From NCBI GenBank assembly GCA_949358305.1, contig CASHSZ010000084.1, positions 188,001-235,646 of the forward strand: 47,646 nucleotides of DNA. The letters run 5' to 3'. This document shows positions 22,083 through 31,255 of this stretch, in pieces. The stretch comes from Strigamia acuminata (lineage: Eukaryota > Arthropoda > Chilopoda > Geophilomorpha > Linotaeniidae). How positions within the stretch are numbered: position 1 is the first letter of the stretch; each line of letters opens with the position of its first letter. A program made the translations under genes and the position numbers. The notes below the pieces were generated by a model that had not been told where the DNA came from, made no database searches, and saw nothing but the letters and a program-made list of their open reading frames with translations.

Positions 22083-22791
22083 GGGCCGGCGTGGCAATGA
22101 ATGGCGTCCTCGTCTCACGTTTCTCGTTCGGTCCTTCGGGCTCACGCTGGTCGGGCGCGAGTGAATGCCTAAAAGGTCTTACTTCGGCTGTTGTCTAGGT
22201 TTTAGGGTTTTGTGTAGGTGTCCGGCGATCACACAGCGGCGGACGCTTGGTGGTTCCCGGCGATACACACAGCGGCGGGAACGCTTGTCGTGGTTACTGC
22301 AATTTAGGCTTGTGCGACCGTTTGTCTGCACAACTCGCTAAATTGGAGTAGGGTTACTATTTCTAGCTGGCTTGCTAAAATAGTGTGGTAATCTTGTTTC
22401 GCAGGTTACTCTGCGGAGGTTAACACAAATCAATCGTACTCACGTTGGAAGTCCCTTGTTCTTGGTCACTCCTATAGTCTTTGTACTATGGCTTGATCGT
22501 TGTAGGACGTTTGGCTTTTACGTGTATCTTGGTTGATTTTTGTGTTGGTTCTGCCCGCTTAGTGCAAGGCGAGTTCCTTTGCACAAAGCGGGGGGGGGGG
22601 GTGACAGGTGACTAAAGCCACCCAATAGTGGAGAAGACGAATCTCCCCCACTCCCCCAGGGCAGACGCCCGTCCATTGACTGGATGTCAATGCTCTGAGG
22701 GAAGGGAGGCGCGCGTGCGACTCCCCCTTCTCTACCCGTATGTAGGCCACGAGAGAAACTCTTCGTGCCCCACCCCAGTCGGGTCACCACA

Positions 22792-23496
22792 AAAGTCACT
22801 TCCCGGCTGGAGGAATTGGACGAGTAAACCGTTTCTCTCGTCGTCTGCCATCAGTGTCCAGAAATACTCGACCCCGCTCGTGTTGTCGTAATCCACGGAC
22901 TTCGCACACATTTCGGATGTGGTGTGGGGACTTATCCAGGCGATTCCAAACGAATGTTCTATCCAATAATTTTGCATTTGGGATTTTAAACAATCGTCAT
23001 TCGGATTAGTTTCTACAAAAGGTTGTTTCGAATGTTCGTTCCAAAGATCTTTCACTCGATCTTGCAAACAAAACACGCAAGAAATGTCGAATTTTTGATC
23101 CACTGACAATTCTTCCGATTGCGAAAGATTTCGCGCTGATTGGGTCACGTCCAGTCGTCCGTTCACCGTCCAGCGGGTGCACTTTGTTATGTTTTTTATT
23201 AATTGAGGTGTGAGAAGGTCAAACACGTTGTCCGCTAAGTAGTTGCACCAATTGGAAAGTTTGTTTCCAACGTGTCTGATGAAGAGGTGCAACGACGGAT
23301 TAAAATATTTTGGAATGGACAAAACGTCCACTTGATTGCAAATGTCAATTTCAATTGTCGACCAATTATCGTACAATATGTCTTCTACATCCCAGTCGTC
23401 GTCATTTCGAGTGTTTACGTAATTTCTCCATAAATGAACCGCAATTTCGACGGACGCAATGTGCTGGAAGCTTGGCAGGTCCAAGATGAATTTCAT
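22792..23496 (-). pseudogene. host-like gene truncated by G1
   Basis: The minus frame runs from ATG 23496 for 235 codons and then straight into the G1 LTR, where it stops after 17 LTR codons. The start at 23496 is preferred over 23535 because a TATA box lies at 23544-23551, too close to 23535 to leave a transcription start. The protein begins MKFILDLPSFQHIASVEIAV and has repeated Trp and Cys, with no membrane segment or enzyme motif that I recognise. The opening resembles a multigene family I recall from spider genomes, of unknown function. The 3' part is missing. The 1394-1679 ORF is a conceivable but unproven continuation. Confidence 0.6.
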
Positions 23497-23543
23497 GGTT
23501 ACGGGATTGTGTGGGAATGATGACAAAGTAATCAACTCTATGT

Positions 23544-23551
23544 CTTTTATA
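23544..23551 (-). promoter_or_regulatory. TATA box of truncated gene
   Basis: TATAAAAG lies 48 bp upstream of the ATG at 23496, placing a transcription start near 23515 and a very short 5' UTR. Confidence 0.6.
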
Positions 23552-23566
23552 TCTTTCCCTGTGAAT

Positions 23567-23604
23567 ACGTTGTAAGAACGTTCCTCCGGACGTTTTTACG
23601 ACGT
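23567..23604. repeat. 15-bp hairpin upstream of the gene
   Basis: ACGTTGTAAGAACGT (23567-23581) pairs with ACGTTTTTACGACGT (23590-23604) except at two positions, around an 8-nt loop. It lies just upstream of the TATA box and could be a cis element or a small TE remnant. Confidence 0.5.
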
Positions 23605-24690
23605 GTAAAGAAAGATTAAAATAATGATGAAAAAGTAAAAATATTTTGTTTTTATTTGCTGCGTCGGTAATTTATTCAATCAATGTGACTAAATCGATTG
23701 TTCTGTGGTGACAGAGCAGTTTTCACCGTAAGTTGAAATACGGGAAAACTAAAAAATATTCAAAGAGAACATTCGTCCGATCTGGGAATCGAACGCGGGT
23801 TTGTCGGTGTTGAATCCTTTCGACAGGACAGTGCAACCTGGTGACGACATTTTGAAGCTGTCATTTCAAATTGTGATTCGAGGCCGAAAGTCGGGTTTCT
23901 TTCTATAAATTAAAAATGCTGTTTTAATTGTTGCACCAATTACACTAACCGGCCGAAAATCGATAGGACTAAATCCAAAAATTTAATTACCGTAGTATGA
24001 AGATTGGTTCTATCATTACAAGATGCCCGCCTTTTCTCGCGTGGAAACCCCGTAGACGTAACCATGGGAGGCGCGCCGGCATGTTGCAAATGGTTGTATT
24101 CCCGATGGTTTTGTTTTCTCGTTAATGTGCGTCAATTTGTTTCACTTTTCCGCTATTTAAATTTCAATGTTTTTATTACCGGTGTTCACGTTCCCTCGGA
24201 GATGTGTTTCGGTTAGAAACGAGAGGAATATCCAAATTCTAGTAAATTGTGTTCGAATTCAAATTTGTGTGATTATTTCATTATTTGTCATACTCTGATC
24301 AAATAATTTTCAAGTCCGTTGTTTACATAATTCTAAGAAATATGTTTGGAATTTTATTCCTTAAAGTTGCTTATTTTAAATCGGTTCAGTTAATGCCGCC
24401 TTTTCGTTCTAATAATTCGGTAGTTGTCGGATGAAATCAATACAAAATGTCAAGCACGGTCATTGAGTTTGTAACAGATTTTCATTTTCATTTTCGCCGC
24501 TGATGCGGTATTGTGAGGCTTATTTCATTTTTTCAATATTGGAGCTTAGAATTCATCGGTCGAGCTCCTCGTTTCCTTCCAAATCTCATTCATTTTTTTG
24601 TAAAATAGTTTTGTTTTTGTCAAGTTAATTTGACAAATACAATGGAATATCGTAAGTTTGTGCCTCCGAATGTACGAGTGCAGCATTTAC
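23605..24690. other. no gene; tRNA-like B-box patch at 23775-23835
   Basis: The sequence is AT-rich with no convincing ORF. On the minus strand, 23775-23835 reads like a decayed tRNA: GCGTTCGATTCCCAG resembles a T-arm/B box, and TGTCG/CGACA could form an anticodon-like stem. The T-stem does not pair and no A box is clear. A tRNA-derived SINE remnant is the most I would suggest. Confidence 0.35.
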
Positions 24691-25311
24691 TAGGTCGCAC
24701 TTTTTTCTGGAATACGAGTCGCTCAAAGCCGCCTCCTGTGACTTAATCATAGACTGGACCGATGCGCAAGAGGAGCCTGACGAAGAGACTATGGCAGTAA
24801 GAAATGTAATTATATTTATTAAGCAAATAGTTAAAAATAAAATCTCGGTAACCACGGTTGAGGCAACCCGTTTCCTAAATGGGCACCAAGCACAGCCCAG
24901 CTCCAATACAGTCGTCCGAGAGATTGTTCTGGCGTTTAGTTCTGTTGATAGCAACGACAGCTTGAAGTGTCGTCACTTCTTTGTTTGCGAAAACTATAAA
25001 GTGGCGATGTTGAGCGTGGTCGACACGAACATTTGAGAGATTGGTTGTTTAAATGGAAGTGGTTGCCTTAATAGTTTTGATCGTAGGTGGTTATTCAGAT
25101 GCATTTTGACTACCGTTGAGTTGACTTAATGCGATTAATGAATTATTATTGTTATTTCTTTTATAATAGGTGAAAGTTTTATATGTACGCAATTTAACCT
25201 CGGAAGTAACGGAAGAGAACTTAAAAGGATCCTTTTCAACTAACCTTCGGCTAAATTTTTTGCCATCGATTATGACTACGACTGCTACGGCTATGGCGAC
25301 TATGGGTGGTT
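24691..25311 (+). pseudogene. Syncrip: Syncrip (hnRNP Q/R) pseudogene with intron
   Basis: The first exon piece (about 24698-24796) reads FFLEYESLKAAS and then IDWTDAQEEPDEETMA, the end of RRM2 and the linker of Syncrip/hnRNP Q. About 15 residues that normally lie between them are missing. It ends at a good donor, GCA|GTAAGA. A 373-nt intron follows, ending TTTTATAATAG at 25169. The next exon starts VKVLYVRNLTSEVTEE, the first strand of RRM3, in the correct phase. RRM3 breaks off after about 22 residues, and a YDYDCYGYGDYGW stretch (about 25266-25311) recalls the tyrosine/glycine-rich tail. Retained intron means a DNA-level duplicate, not a retrocopy. The parent protein binds RNA. This copy lacks most of two RRMs. 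Confidence 0.7.
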
Positions 25312-26689
25312 GACGCGATGCATTGAAGCGGGGCTGCATGCGCTTCAAATATCGTGCCTACGTTTAATGCCGATGCGAAGGTTATTTCGCACGGAATGGG
25401 TACCTCAATTTAAGAATTTATATATAATTTCATTGAAATTCATTTTAATTTTTATATTTTTTAGCTGTACCTGCGCGTAAACATTTTCATGTGATATTGC
25501 CGAGTTAAGTTACGCAAACTGACTTCGAACATGATATGAAATGGTAGCAGTTTGGTTAAAAACAATTAAAAGTAATTACTTAATTTAACGAGTATTTACG
25601 GTATTTTCGGGCGGGAAAAAATGCCATTTTGGGCAATAAACGTACTTATATTTTCCCGCGTTTTGTGGACAAAACCCATTTTCATGATAAAAAATTCATT
25701 TCCACTTTCATACAAGAAAAATGCATTTGTTTTATTATAAATGATTGATTTGTGGTCATGGCTTTGAAAAGGGGTGTAAAATCCAACTCTCTACCTCCAC
25801 GTGGTCACCCCTGGATAAACTGATGACTTGCACGTCTCAGTGGAACCAGAAGAGAGCTCTGGTCATTTGACATTTTTGTATTGTAAGTCCGCATTCCCAC
25901 ATGTGTGTGGCATTTACATGTCTTGGTATTGTAAGATTCCCTTACCATCTTGAATGTGACATTTGCACAGCTAATTGTAGCAACATGTTCCTTTTTGTAT
26001 CGCATTTACATTGCGTTTACATTGGAGAATGTTTAAATTGAGTGTTAGTTATCTTAATTCTCTTTTGCAATTAATGTTTGTTTACTGAGATCCTTAGGAA
26101 TGATAAATGATAATTGTATTCTATTAATGTCTGGTTTCTTAAGAAGATAACCTAAGTTGGAACAGACAATGACTGGCATGGAAGATGTGATGATCTTTGC
26201 GTCTGACTTTTTAATCAGCCGCAGCATTATCATTGTGTGTCCAGGTATATAAACAGCATTATACTCTGTAGTTGTCCAAATTATAGAAAGCAAAGTAGTG
26301 CAAAGTGATGGTATGCACAGTAATTATGTGATTGCAAACGCTTTCTTATGCTTATTGCAAATGCCAGATATATTCCAAAATAAAAAGCTAGGTGGTTTAT
26401 GTTACCTTAGTAATATGTCTGACAACTAAAAAAAAACACAATTGAATTCCAAAGCAAAAATCAATCAGTTTATTATTGGAAAAAAAGCCCTTCTCTTTGG
26501 GCAACTGTTTAACTTATACAGCTAAGTTTAATATGTAGTCCAATACTCTTGGTTGGTGTAAATTGATGCTGCTGTTTGGTGTAGATTCAAACAGGTGATT
26601 AACAAAATTGAGTCTTGCATTCAACTCTTGCCATGCTCCTTGGAGTTGGAGTCATAATTGGTCTTGATTCAGGGCTTTTGGCTGTAAAA
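25312..26689. other. AT-rich intergenic, no gene seen
   Basis: Only short ORFs without recognisable features occur. Segments near 25860-26030 repeat CATTTACAT-like words. A poly-A run at 26428-26436 could mark an old retro-insertion, but I see no body attached to it. Confidence 0.4.
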
Positions 26690-26817
26690 AAGCTAACAAT
26701 AACAAAAACAAGAACATGAATTAATTTTGTCACTAGGAGTAGAATTAGTTTTTTAACTTCAGCCCACATTTTCGATGGGATTAATACCTGCACCTTTAGG
26801 AGGCCAGAATTGAAACG
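26690..26817 (-). pseudogene. Tc1/mariner-type transposase C-terminal fragment
   Basis: Minus-strand 26817-26759 encodes FWPPKGAGINPIENV, the motif just before the third catalytic acid of Tc1/mariner-like DDE transposases. A one-base shift then continues as WAEVKKLI. Nothing upstream or downstream extends the match, so this is a decayed fragment. Confidence 0.65.
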
Positions 26818-27233
26818 GAGTCTTCATGTCGAGGTTGACCGTTTACATTCTGGATCCTGTTGAACACGTTCCGGTGTCACGCCTCGGCCTCGGTCGGTGT
26901 GTTCAGCTGCTGGTGCTGCTTGGGCGAGATGTTCAGCCGCTGGTGTTGCTGTATTTGCTGGCCCGGCAAGTGCTCCTCGGCCTCTGGTGGGCCTCTCGCA
27001 GCGCCATGGAGCGCCCAGGGTGCTGAAAAGTGTTAAGACGGCCCTGTGTGCACTGATCACTCGCCTGCAACTCAAGACACTTGATGCAGATCTCACACCT
27101 TTCGTGCACCTGTAACGTGCACGTTGACAATCTTGGTTTTGACCTTTTCTTTCACCGTCAAATGTATGGCTTGGTCTGCGAAGATAGAACGGGTAGTCGC
27201 TGAGGGTTCCGAAGAACTCGCGTTAGTCGATAC
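26818..27233. other. GC-rich patch with imperfect tandem repeat
   Basis: 26820-27110 is markedly richer in G+C than its surroundings. It contains a doubled unit of about 30 bp, TGTTCAGCTGCTGGTGCTGC and TGTTCAGCCGCTGGTGTTGC, near 26898-26950. Minus-strand reading gives a Cys-rich stretch (HERCEICIKCLEL) that I cannot assign. It may be an exon or an inserted fragment. No splice model is convincing. Confidence 0.3.
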
Positions 27234-27507
27234 TGTTGGGGATTAACTGCTATTTGGTGAGTAAAACTAGTAGAAAGCATAGTTTTATGCTGCAGCAAAA
27301 CTTAGCCAACATGGCTGCCACGATTTATTAAACAAGAGTGACATTTCGATCATACACAGAACAAATCATGATGAAACATTTATGGAATCACATTTGGTTC
27401 CAAGCTGGAACTGATATAAACAACAGAACAGATCCTGGGAATACAATTGTGCAAGTTAAGAACACTTTTCAAATACAATGTGAAATACACACTTAGTATT
27501 TCCAACA
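27234..27507 (-). repeat. candidate solo Copia-type LTR (274 bp)
   Basis: In minus sense it runs from TGTTGGAAATAC to CCCCAACA, with inverted ends TGTTGG/CCAACA, contains AATAAA, and has a length normal for Copia LTRs. No PBS or coding region adjoins it, and flanking 5-mers GATAC and ACACA do not match. It could therefore be a solo LTR with a decayed duplication or one end of a deleted element. Confidence 0.45.
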
Positions 27508-27845
27508 ACACAAATGTACCTTGCATAGATAATTGACAACAAAAGGACACGTCTCGCACATTAACGTTGGGAACTCTTTAACAAAGGTAAATAAAACAAT
27601 AGCACTGAATCCCAATGTCATATCAATCAACAATCGCAATAAACCTGAAACTCGCGATAAATTAGTCACTAAAGATAATGTACACAGTCAGTCTCTAAAA
27701 TCTGCCGACGTGATTGCGCAACAACTCCCTGGCTGGCCTGACGTTTTCAACGTTGTGTATCGTCTGCCAATGTTTAGATATGTCGCTTTTGGGGCCCGTC
27801 GGGGCTTGATTTGAGTCGGGACACAACCAACACATCCCTTTTCTT

Positions 27846-28223
27846 TTATCGACGACGGGCTTGTCCTAGACGAGAAAGACGAGAAAGCAAAATCTTTTGC
27901 TCCCAGTCTCTCTGCTCTTTAATTTCTTTTCTGTGCTCTTTGCGATCCAAATTAATTTGATTAATTTGTTTCTCAACTAACTCCGCAACTCTGCTGTTTA
28001 GTTTCTTGGTGCTGCTGTATCGATCTTGACGGTGTTCTAATTAAAGTAATATGTTTGTAAACAAATAATTAAAATTGAGAACAAATGAAATACGTTTAGA
28101 TGTTACTGGAATGACCGATGGGAGAGAGGTGCTTGAAGTTTGGTCTTGGTTTTCGTCTGCGGACATGTTTGGTGAATAGATGTAGACTCTTCTTTTGTAC
28201 GGGCTCTTCCATTGGTCGTACAT
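27846..28223 (-). CDS. small two-exon gene, basic coiled-coil product
   Basis: Exon 1 (28223-28094) ends AAAC|GTATTTC. A 57-nt intron (28093-28037) ends in TTTAATTAG. Exon 2 (28036-27846) continues in frame to a stop. The second exon encodes a highly charged helix rich in Glu, Lys, Arg and Gln (KKLNSRVAELVEKQINQ, RKEHRKEIKEQRDWEQ) and ends in an RRR tail, so a coiled coil or nucleic-acid-binding helix is likely. The start could be the ATG at 28223 or an internal one at 28166. The total is about 105 codons. I recognise no family. It follows gene 28242-28724 by 18 bp in the same frame, so the two may be one gene with a misplaced stop. Confidence 0.5.
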
Positions 28224-28241
28224 CGTGACCGCTGGTGGTTT

Positions 28242-28724
28242 TTAGTTTAGGTCAAACACATAGATCATCCAGTGTTGCTCCACCGGTATCGGAATTAACC
28301 ATATCTTGTGATGCCTTTTTGGAAATTCTCCTGAAAGTTTGATGTAGTTCCATGCTCCATCAAGATTTGCACACTGTATCCAGAGGAAGTCTTTTAAAGT
28401 GAGGTATTGCTTCAACAGCGGACAACAGCGATTGTTTCTTGGTAGTGAAACAATATACTCCTTTGGTTTCGATGCTAGCTCCACTGAAATTTGCTTGACC
28501 TATTAGTATAATGTCAATGTACCATTCATATACCCAATCTTGTTGGGGCCCTTTGATGGTTTAACAATTGGATCTGGTTGGTATAACGTTATCTCGCGTC
28601 GGCGGGTATCTCTTCCAGCAGCAGGCTCTTGACTACCGCCCTCGCCAATATCAATCCAATACATTTGCACGCGACCACCCTTTGCAATAGTCATATAAAC
28701 ACGATTTAACATTGAATTCATCAA
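28242..28724 (-). CDS. small two-exon gene, unknown
   Basis: Exon 1 (28724-28523) and exon 2 (28483-28242) are joined across a 39-nt intron, G|GTACATT...TTTCAG, which contains TACTAAT as a good branch site. Splicing is phase 1 and removes TAATAG that would otherwise stop the frame. The product is about 147 residues. The C-terminus IWLIPIPVEQHWMIYVFDLN has a P-x-x-HW pattern like the catalytic His region of Ulp1/C48 peptidases, but the Asp and Cys that should follow are absent. This is a weak hint only. ATG-ATG at the start has no clear promoter. Confidence 0.45.
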
Positions 28725-29671
28725 GCATGTGGTTGACCTTTGATCTTAGTTTAATTGTGAAAGAAGCCAGTGTACAGTAGTATTCTAAAAATCTAAATTT
28801 ATAAAAAAAAATGCTCTTGAAAATTTACAGGACTTCTGCAAGCATATAAATGTGAAGGACTGTTGCAAATGAAAAAGAGCGCCGACAAATATTATGCAAG
28901 TCACCAAGACGTGGTCTTCTGGTGTGCTGCCATGTAGAAATAATAGTGGGCCAGTTGTGAAGATGTGAACATAAGAAACCTTTATAAAGAACAGGAACAC
29001 AAAATATGTATACAGGCTGCCATCTTGCTGGTATCTGTGCTCGTGTTTAGGCCTTCTACAACAGTTAACTTAGGGTTACGGGTGATACGTACAAAACTGT
29101 CGGAGAAAAAAAACAGATTGAGTAAAATAAAAAAACGCTGAAAGGGGAGAAAAATTGGATAGGAAAAGGAAAGGGGCCAAATCCGAAGTAGTAGAATTCA
29201 TGCTTCCACGTCTCAGTGCTGGACCGTGCTGGACCGTGTTCTCGCCACGCATGGCCGCTCCGACGCGCGCCCAACCACACAAAGACCGTTCTACGGGGTC
29301 TGCAGAGGTCTTCTACTCTTCGCTCACGGTAAGATTTCAATTTAAAAAGACAATAACTACACTGGTTTCTGATAGTCCAAAAGAAAAATGCAGGTTAACT
29401 TGCAAGCAATGGTGTAACTTTATTATAGTGAGCGGGCGGACTGACTCGTCATTGAAAAAGACCACTAAGGTTGTACAATGAAAAAATACGTCATTGCGAC
29501 GTGTGTATACAGTTACGACCCCTGTGGTCGGCAAATACAAAGACATAATGTAGAAACATTCATTAATACAATTTTCCTTGAAAGTTTCAACACAATAATG
29601 CTGCAGCAAGAACATAAATGAAATACATGATAAGGAGAGACGTAGCTGTAGGACAGAGGGGCGCAGATATT
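28725..29671. other. no gene recognised
   Basis: Short overlapping ORFs occur on both strands (for example around 29065-29480) with no domain or splice support. The composition is AT-rich except near 29200-29320. Confidence 0.4.
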
Positions 29672-29853
29672 GGCGAAATATCGCCGGGAAGCGTGCAAAT
29701 GGCGTCGCAAATATGCGACGGTTAATTCCGATAACGGAAATGGCGTCGCCGATGTTCGCAAATGAGCGACGAACGATACGCATCCGTATCGTGAAATGCG
29801 GCGCCGAAATACAATGCAAAGAAGTGTTTTACACTTATACAAACGTGTAAAAC
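29672..29853. repeat. cluster of five short perfect hairpins
   Basis: GGCGA-AATA-TCGCC (29672-29685), CGTCGCA-AATA-TGCGACG (29703-29720), TTCCG-ATAA-CGGAA (29726-29739), CGATACG-CATC-CGTATCG (29774-29791) and GTTTTACAC/GTGTAAAAC (29826-29834/29845-29853) lie within 182 bp. TCGC-AAATGA-GCGA (29756-29769) may be a sixth. Four have 4-nt loops. No coding potential is seen. They may be subterminal structure of a DNA transposon or a structured RNA. Confidence 0.6.
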
Positions 29854-30262
29854 GAGTTAAAACAAAATATAATTCTATTTAATCATTGGAAACAAAATAA
29901 ACTTACATATTGGAGAGAAAATTGGCAGGAAAGCTCTAACTGAGATGTCTGCCATCTTGGATACAGATTGAATACAATGTGGGCACTCTGGTGCCGGAAA
30001 TCAGCATTAAAGTTAAGAAAAGAATGAATCTCATAGATAACAATACAAATCATACGGAATTACGTATGTGACAGCACAAAAGCATAAATAAATGCCGTAT
30101 TAGACATATATAAACAATAAATGTAATTAATACATTGAACTAAACATCGAGATAATGGAAATCACATTTGGTATCGACAAATAAGTGGTCTTTTGACCAA
30201 CAGTAGCAACACATCAATGGACCCGTGTGCAAGTTGGATGATGGGCCCTTTAGCAGAGCCAT

Positions 30263-30574
30263 AACTAATCCGATGTGCGATTTACCGACGAGTCTTCTCA
30301 CTTTCCTATTAATCTCCAGCTTGTTGACGTTGATCATGACCACACACGCGACCACGCTGTACAACAGAGTGAACAGCAATCTATCTTCGTCGTGTTCCAA
30401 CCTCTTCTTGTTCATATCGCTTAGCGAATTATACCATTCCATCATCTCTCTCGGTCCTTGATCCATCCCAATTGTGTCGCGCTCCTGCGCCTCCGCGTCC
30501 AAAAACGCGTCCTCCCACAACTGCATCTGGTCCCACAACACACTCCTATCCTTCCCCACGAACCCTTCGAACAA
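30263..30574 (-). pseudogene. MADD: MADD/Rab3-GEF fragment
   Basis: About 104 codons read [35 protein letters not shown] and [14 protein letters not shown]. These are strongly conserved motifs of the region after the DENN module in MADD (Rab3 GDP-GTP exchange factor). The match starts abruptly, with an in-frame TGA three codons upstream and no acceptor. It ends at SHIGLV, after which the frame (to 30140) no longer matches. It is therefore a fragment, not a working gene: either an exon of a distant locus or a captured piece. Its integrity over 104 codons suggests recent origin or remaining function. Confidence 0.65.
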
Positions 30575-30654
30575 ATATATTCAATTACGAAGAGAGAACT
30601 TAAACTAATCTACTTGCTCCCAAGAGGAGACCATGATCCGTCTAAAAATTAAAA

Positions 30655-31001
30655 TTAAAATACATTAATTTTGTGATTGCAGCCTGGGCACTTAGCCTCT
30701 GGAATTACTTCAAATTCGTTAAACGTAATGGGCAAATTCTCCTCTGGTTCCACTTCTCGGCCGCAATCTAGACACCTGAAATTTTAAAGAAATATAATAA
30801 ATTATACTAAAAACTAATATTTTGCATTACTTTATCGGGTATTCAAGGCAAAATCTATTTTGCCAAACAGAATCCAGTAAAAACTCAAGGTGTTTTTGAA
30901 GTTATTAAGGTCATTCAAGGAGAGTTGAGTATTCGAGGCAATGACCCTCATGCGATTGTAGAATGTTTGCCAATATAAATTTCGAAAATCCTGCCATTCG
31001 C
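30655..31001 (-). CDS. zinc-ribbon gene, 3' exons, one-base break
   Basis: An exon after the acceptor TTGTTATTCAG (31002-31004) runs 31001-30831. A 55-nt intron (30830-30776, GTAATG...TTTCAG) follows, then a final exon 30775-30655 with a TAA stop. The last exon encodes CLDCGREVE...CPGCNHKIN, two CxxC pairs about 27 residues apart, a zinc ribbon. The first exon reads WQDFRNLYWQTFYNRM in one frame. It reaches the zinc ribbon frame only if one base is added in the five-A run at 30893-30897 (plus: TTTTT). Upstream exons are not identified. A LINE fragment lies 255 bp upstream. Family unknown. Confidence 0.5.
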
Positions 31002-31255
31002 CTGAATAACAAAAACCAAAAACTACAAACAAAAAACACTCAAACCACCAAACACAACTAAACAAATAAAGCAATCAAAGCTCTCGTCAAATCTTGACAG
31101 GATAAATTAAAAATATCAATATTACTTTGTAAATTATTATTAGGTGATAATTAAAATCAACAGAAGAAGGGACAAAAGTAAGATGAGCACGTGTGTAATG
31201 GCCCAGAACCTAAAAGTTCAGCCAACCCAATAAATGAGGGGAAGAAACACGTCCA

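Larger units (their letters stand above)
1680..22791 (-). mobile_element. Ty3/Gypsy LTR retrotransposon G1
   Basis: The complete plan is visible on the minus strand: 5' LTR (14083-14380 plus 22083-22791, split by a Copia insertion), PBS, gag, pol (PR-RT-RNase H-INT), a spliced ORF3, polypurine tract and 3' LTR (1680-2677). The domain order with integrase last defines Ty3/Gypsy. Without the nested Copia it is about 13.4 kb, long for the group because of the 1-kb LTRs and the 958-codon ORF3. It cannot be autonomous as it stands. Gag has an in-frame TAG, RT has two frame breaks, there is one TGA at 8654-8656, and the 5' LTR is disrupted. No 5-bp target duplication is found: TACTA lies before 1680 and AAAGT after 22791. 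Confidence 0.93.
14083..22791 (-). repeat. G1 5' LTR, split by Copia C1
   Basis: The two halves, 14083-14380 and 22083-22791, match the 3' LTR continuously. The break lies exactly at GGGCC, which is present once at the matching place in the intact LTR (about 1976-1980) and twice here, flanking C1. The outer boundary at 22791 is followed by host-like coding sequence. Confidence 0.92.

Noticed and set aside
1675-22796. A 5-bp target duplication for G1
   Set aside because: TACTA and AAAGT do not match and shifting the boundaries is not possible because both LTR copies share exact ends.
23775-23835. tRNA gene on the minus strand
   Set aside because: Has a B-box-like GTTCGATTC but the T-stem does not pair and no A box or acceptor stem fits.
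28242-28724. A working Ulp1 protease
   Set aside because: Only a His-Trp pattern is present; the catalytic Asp and Cys regions are absent.
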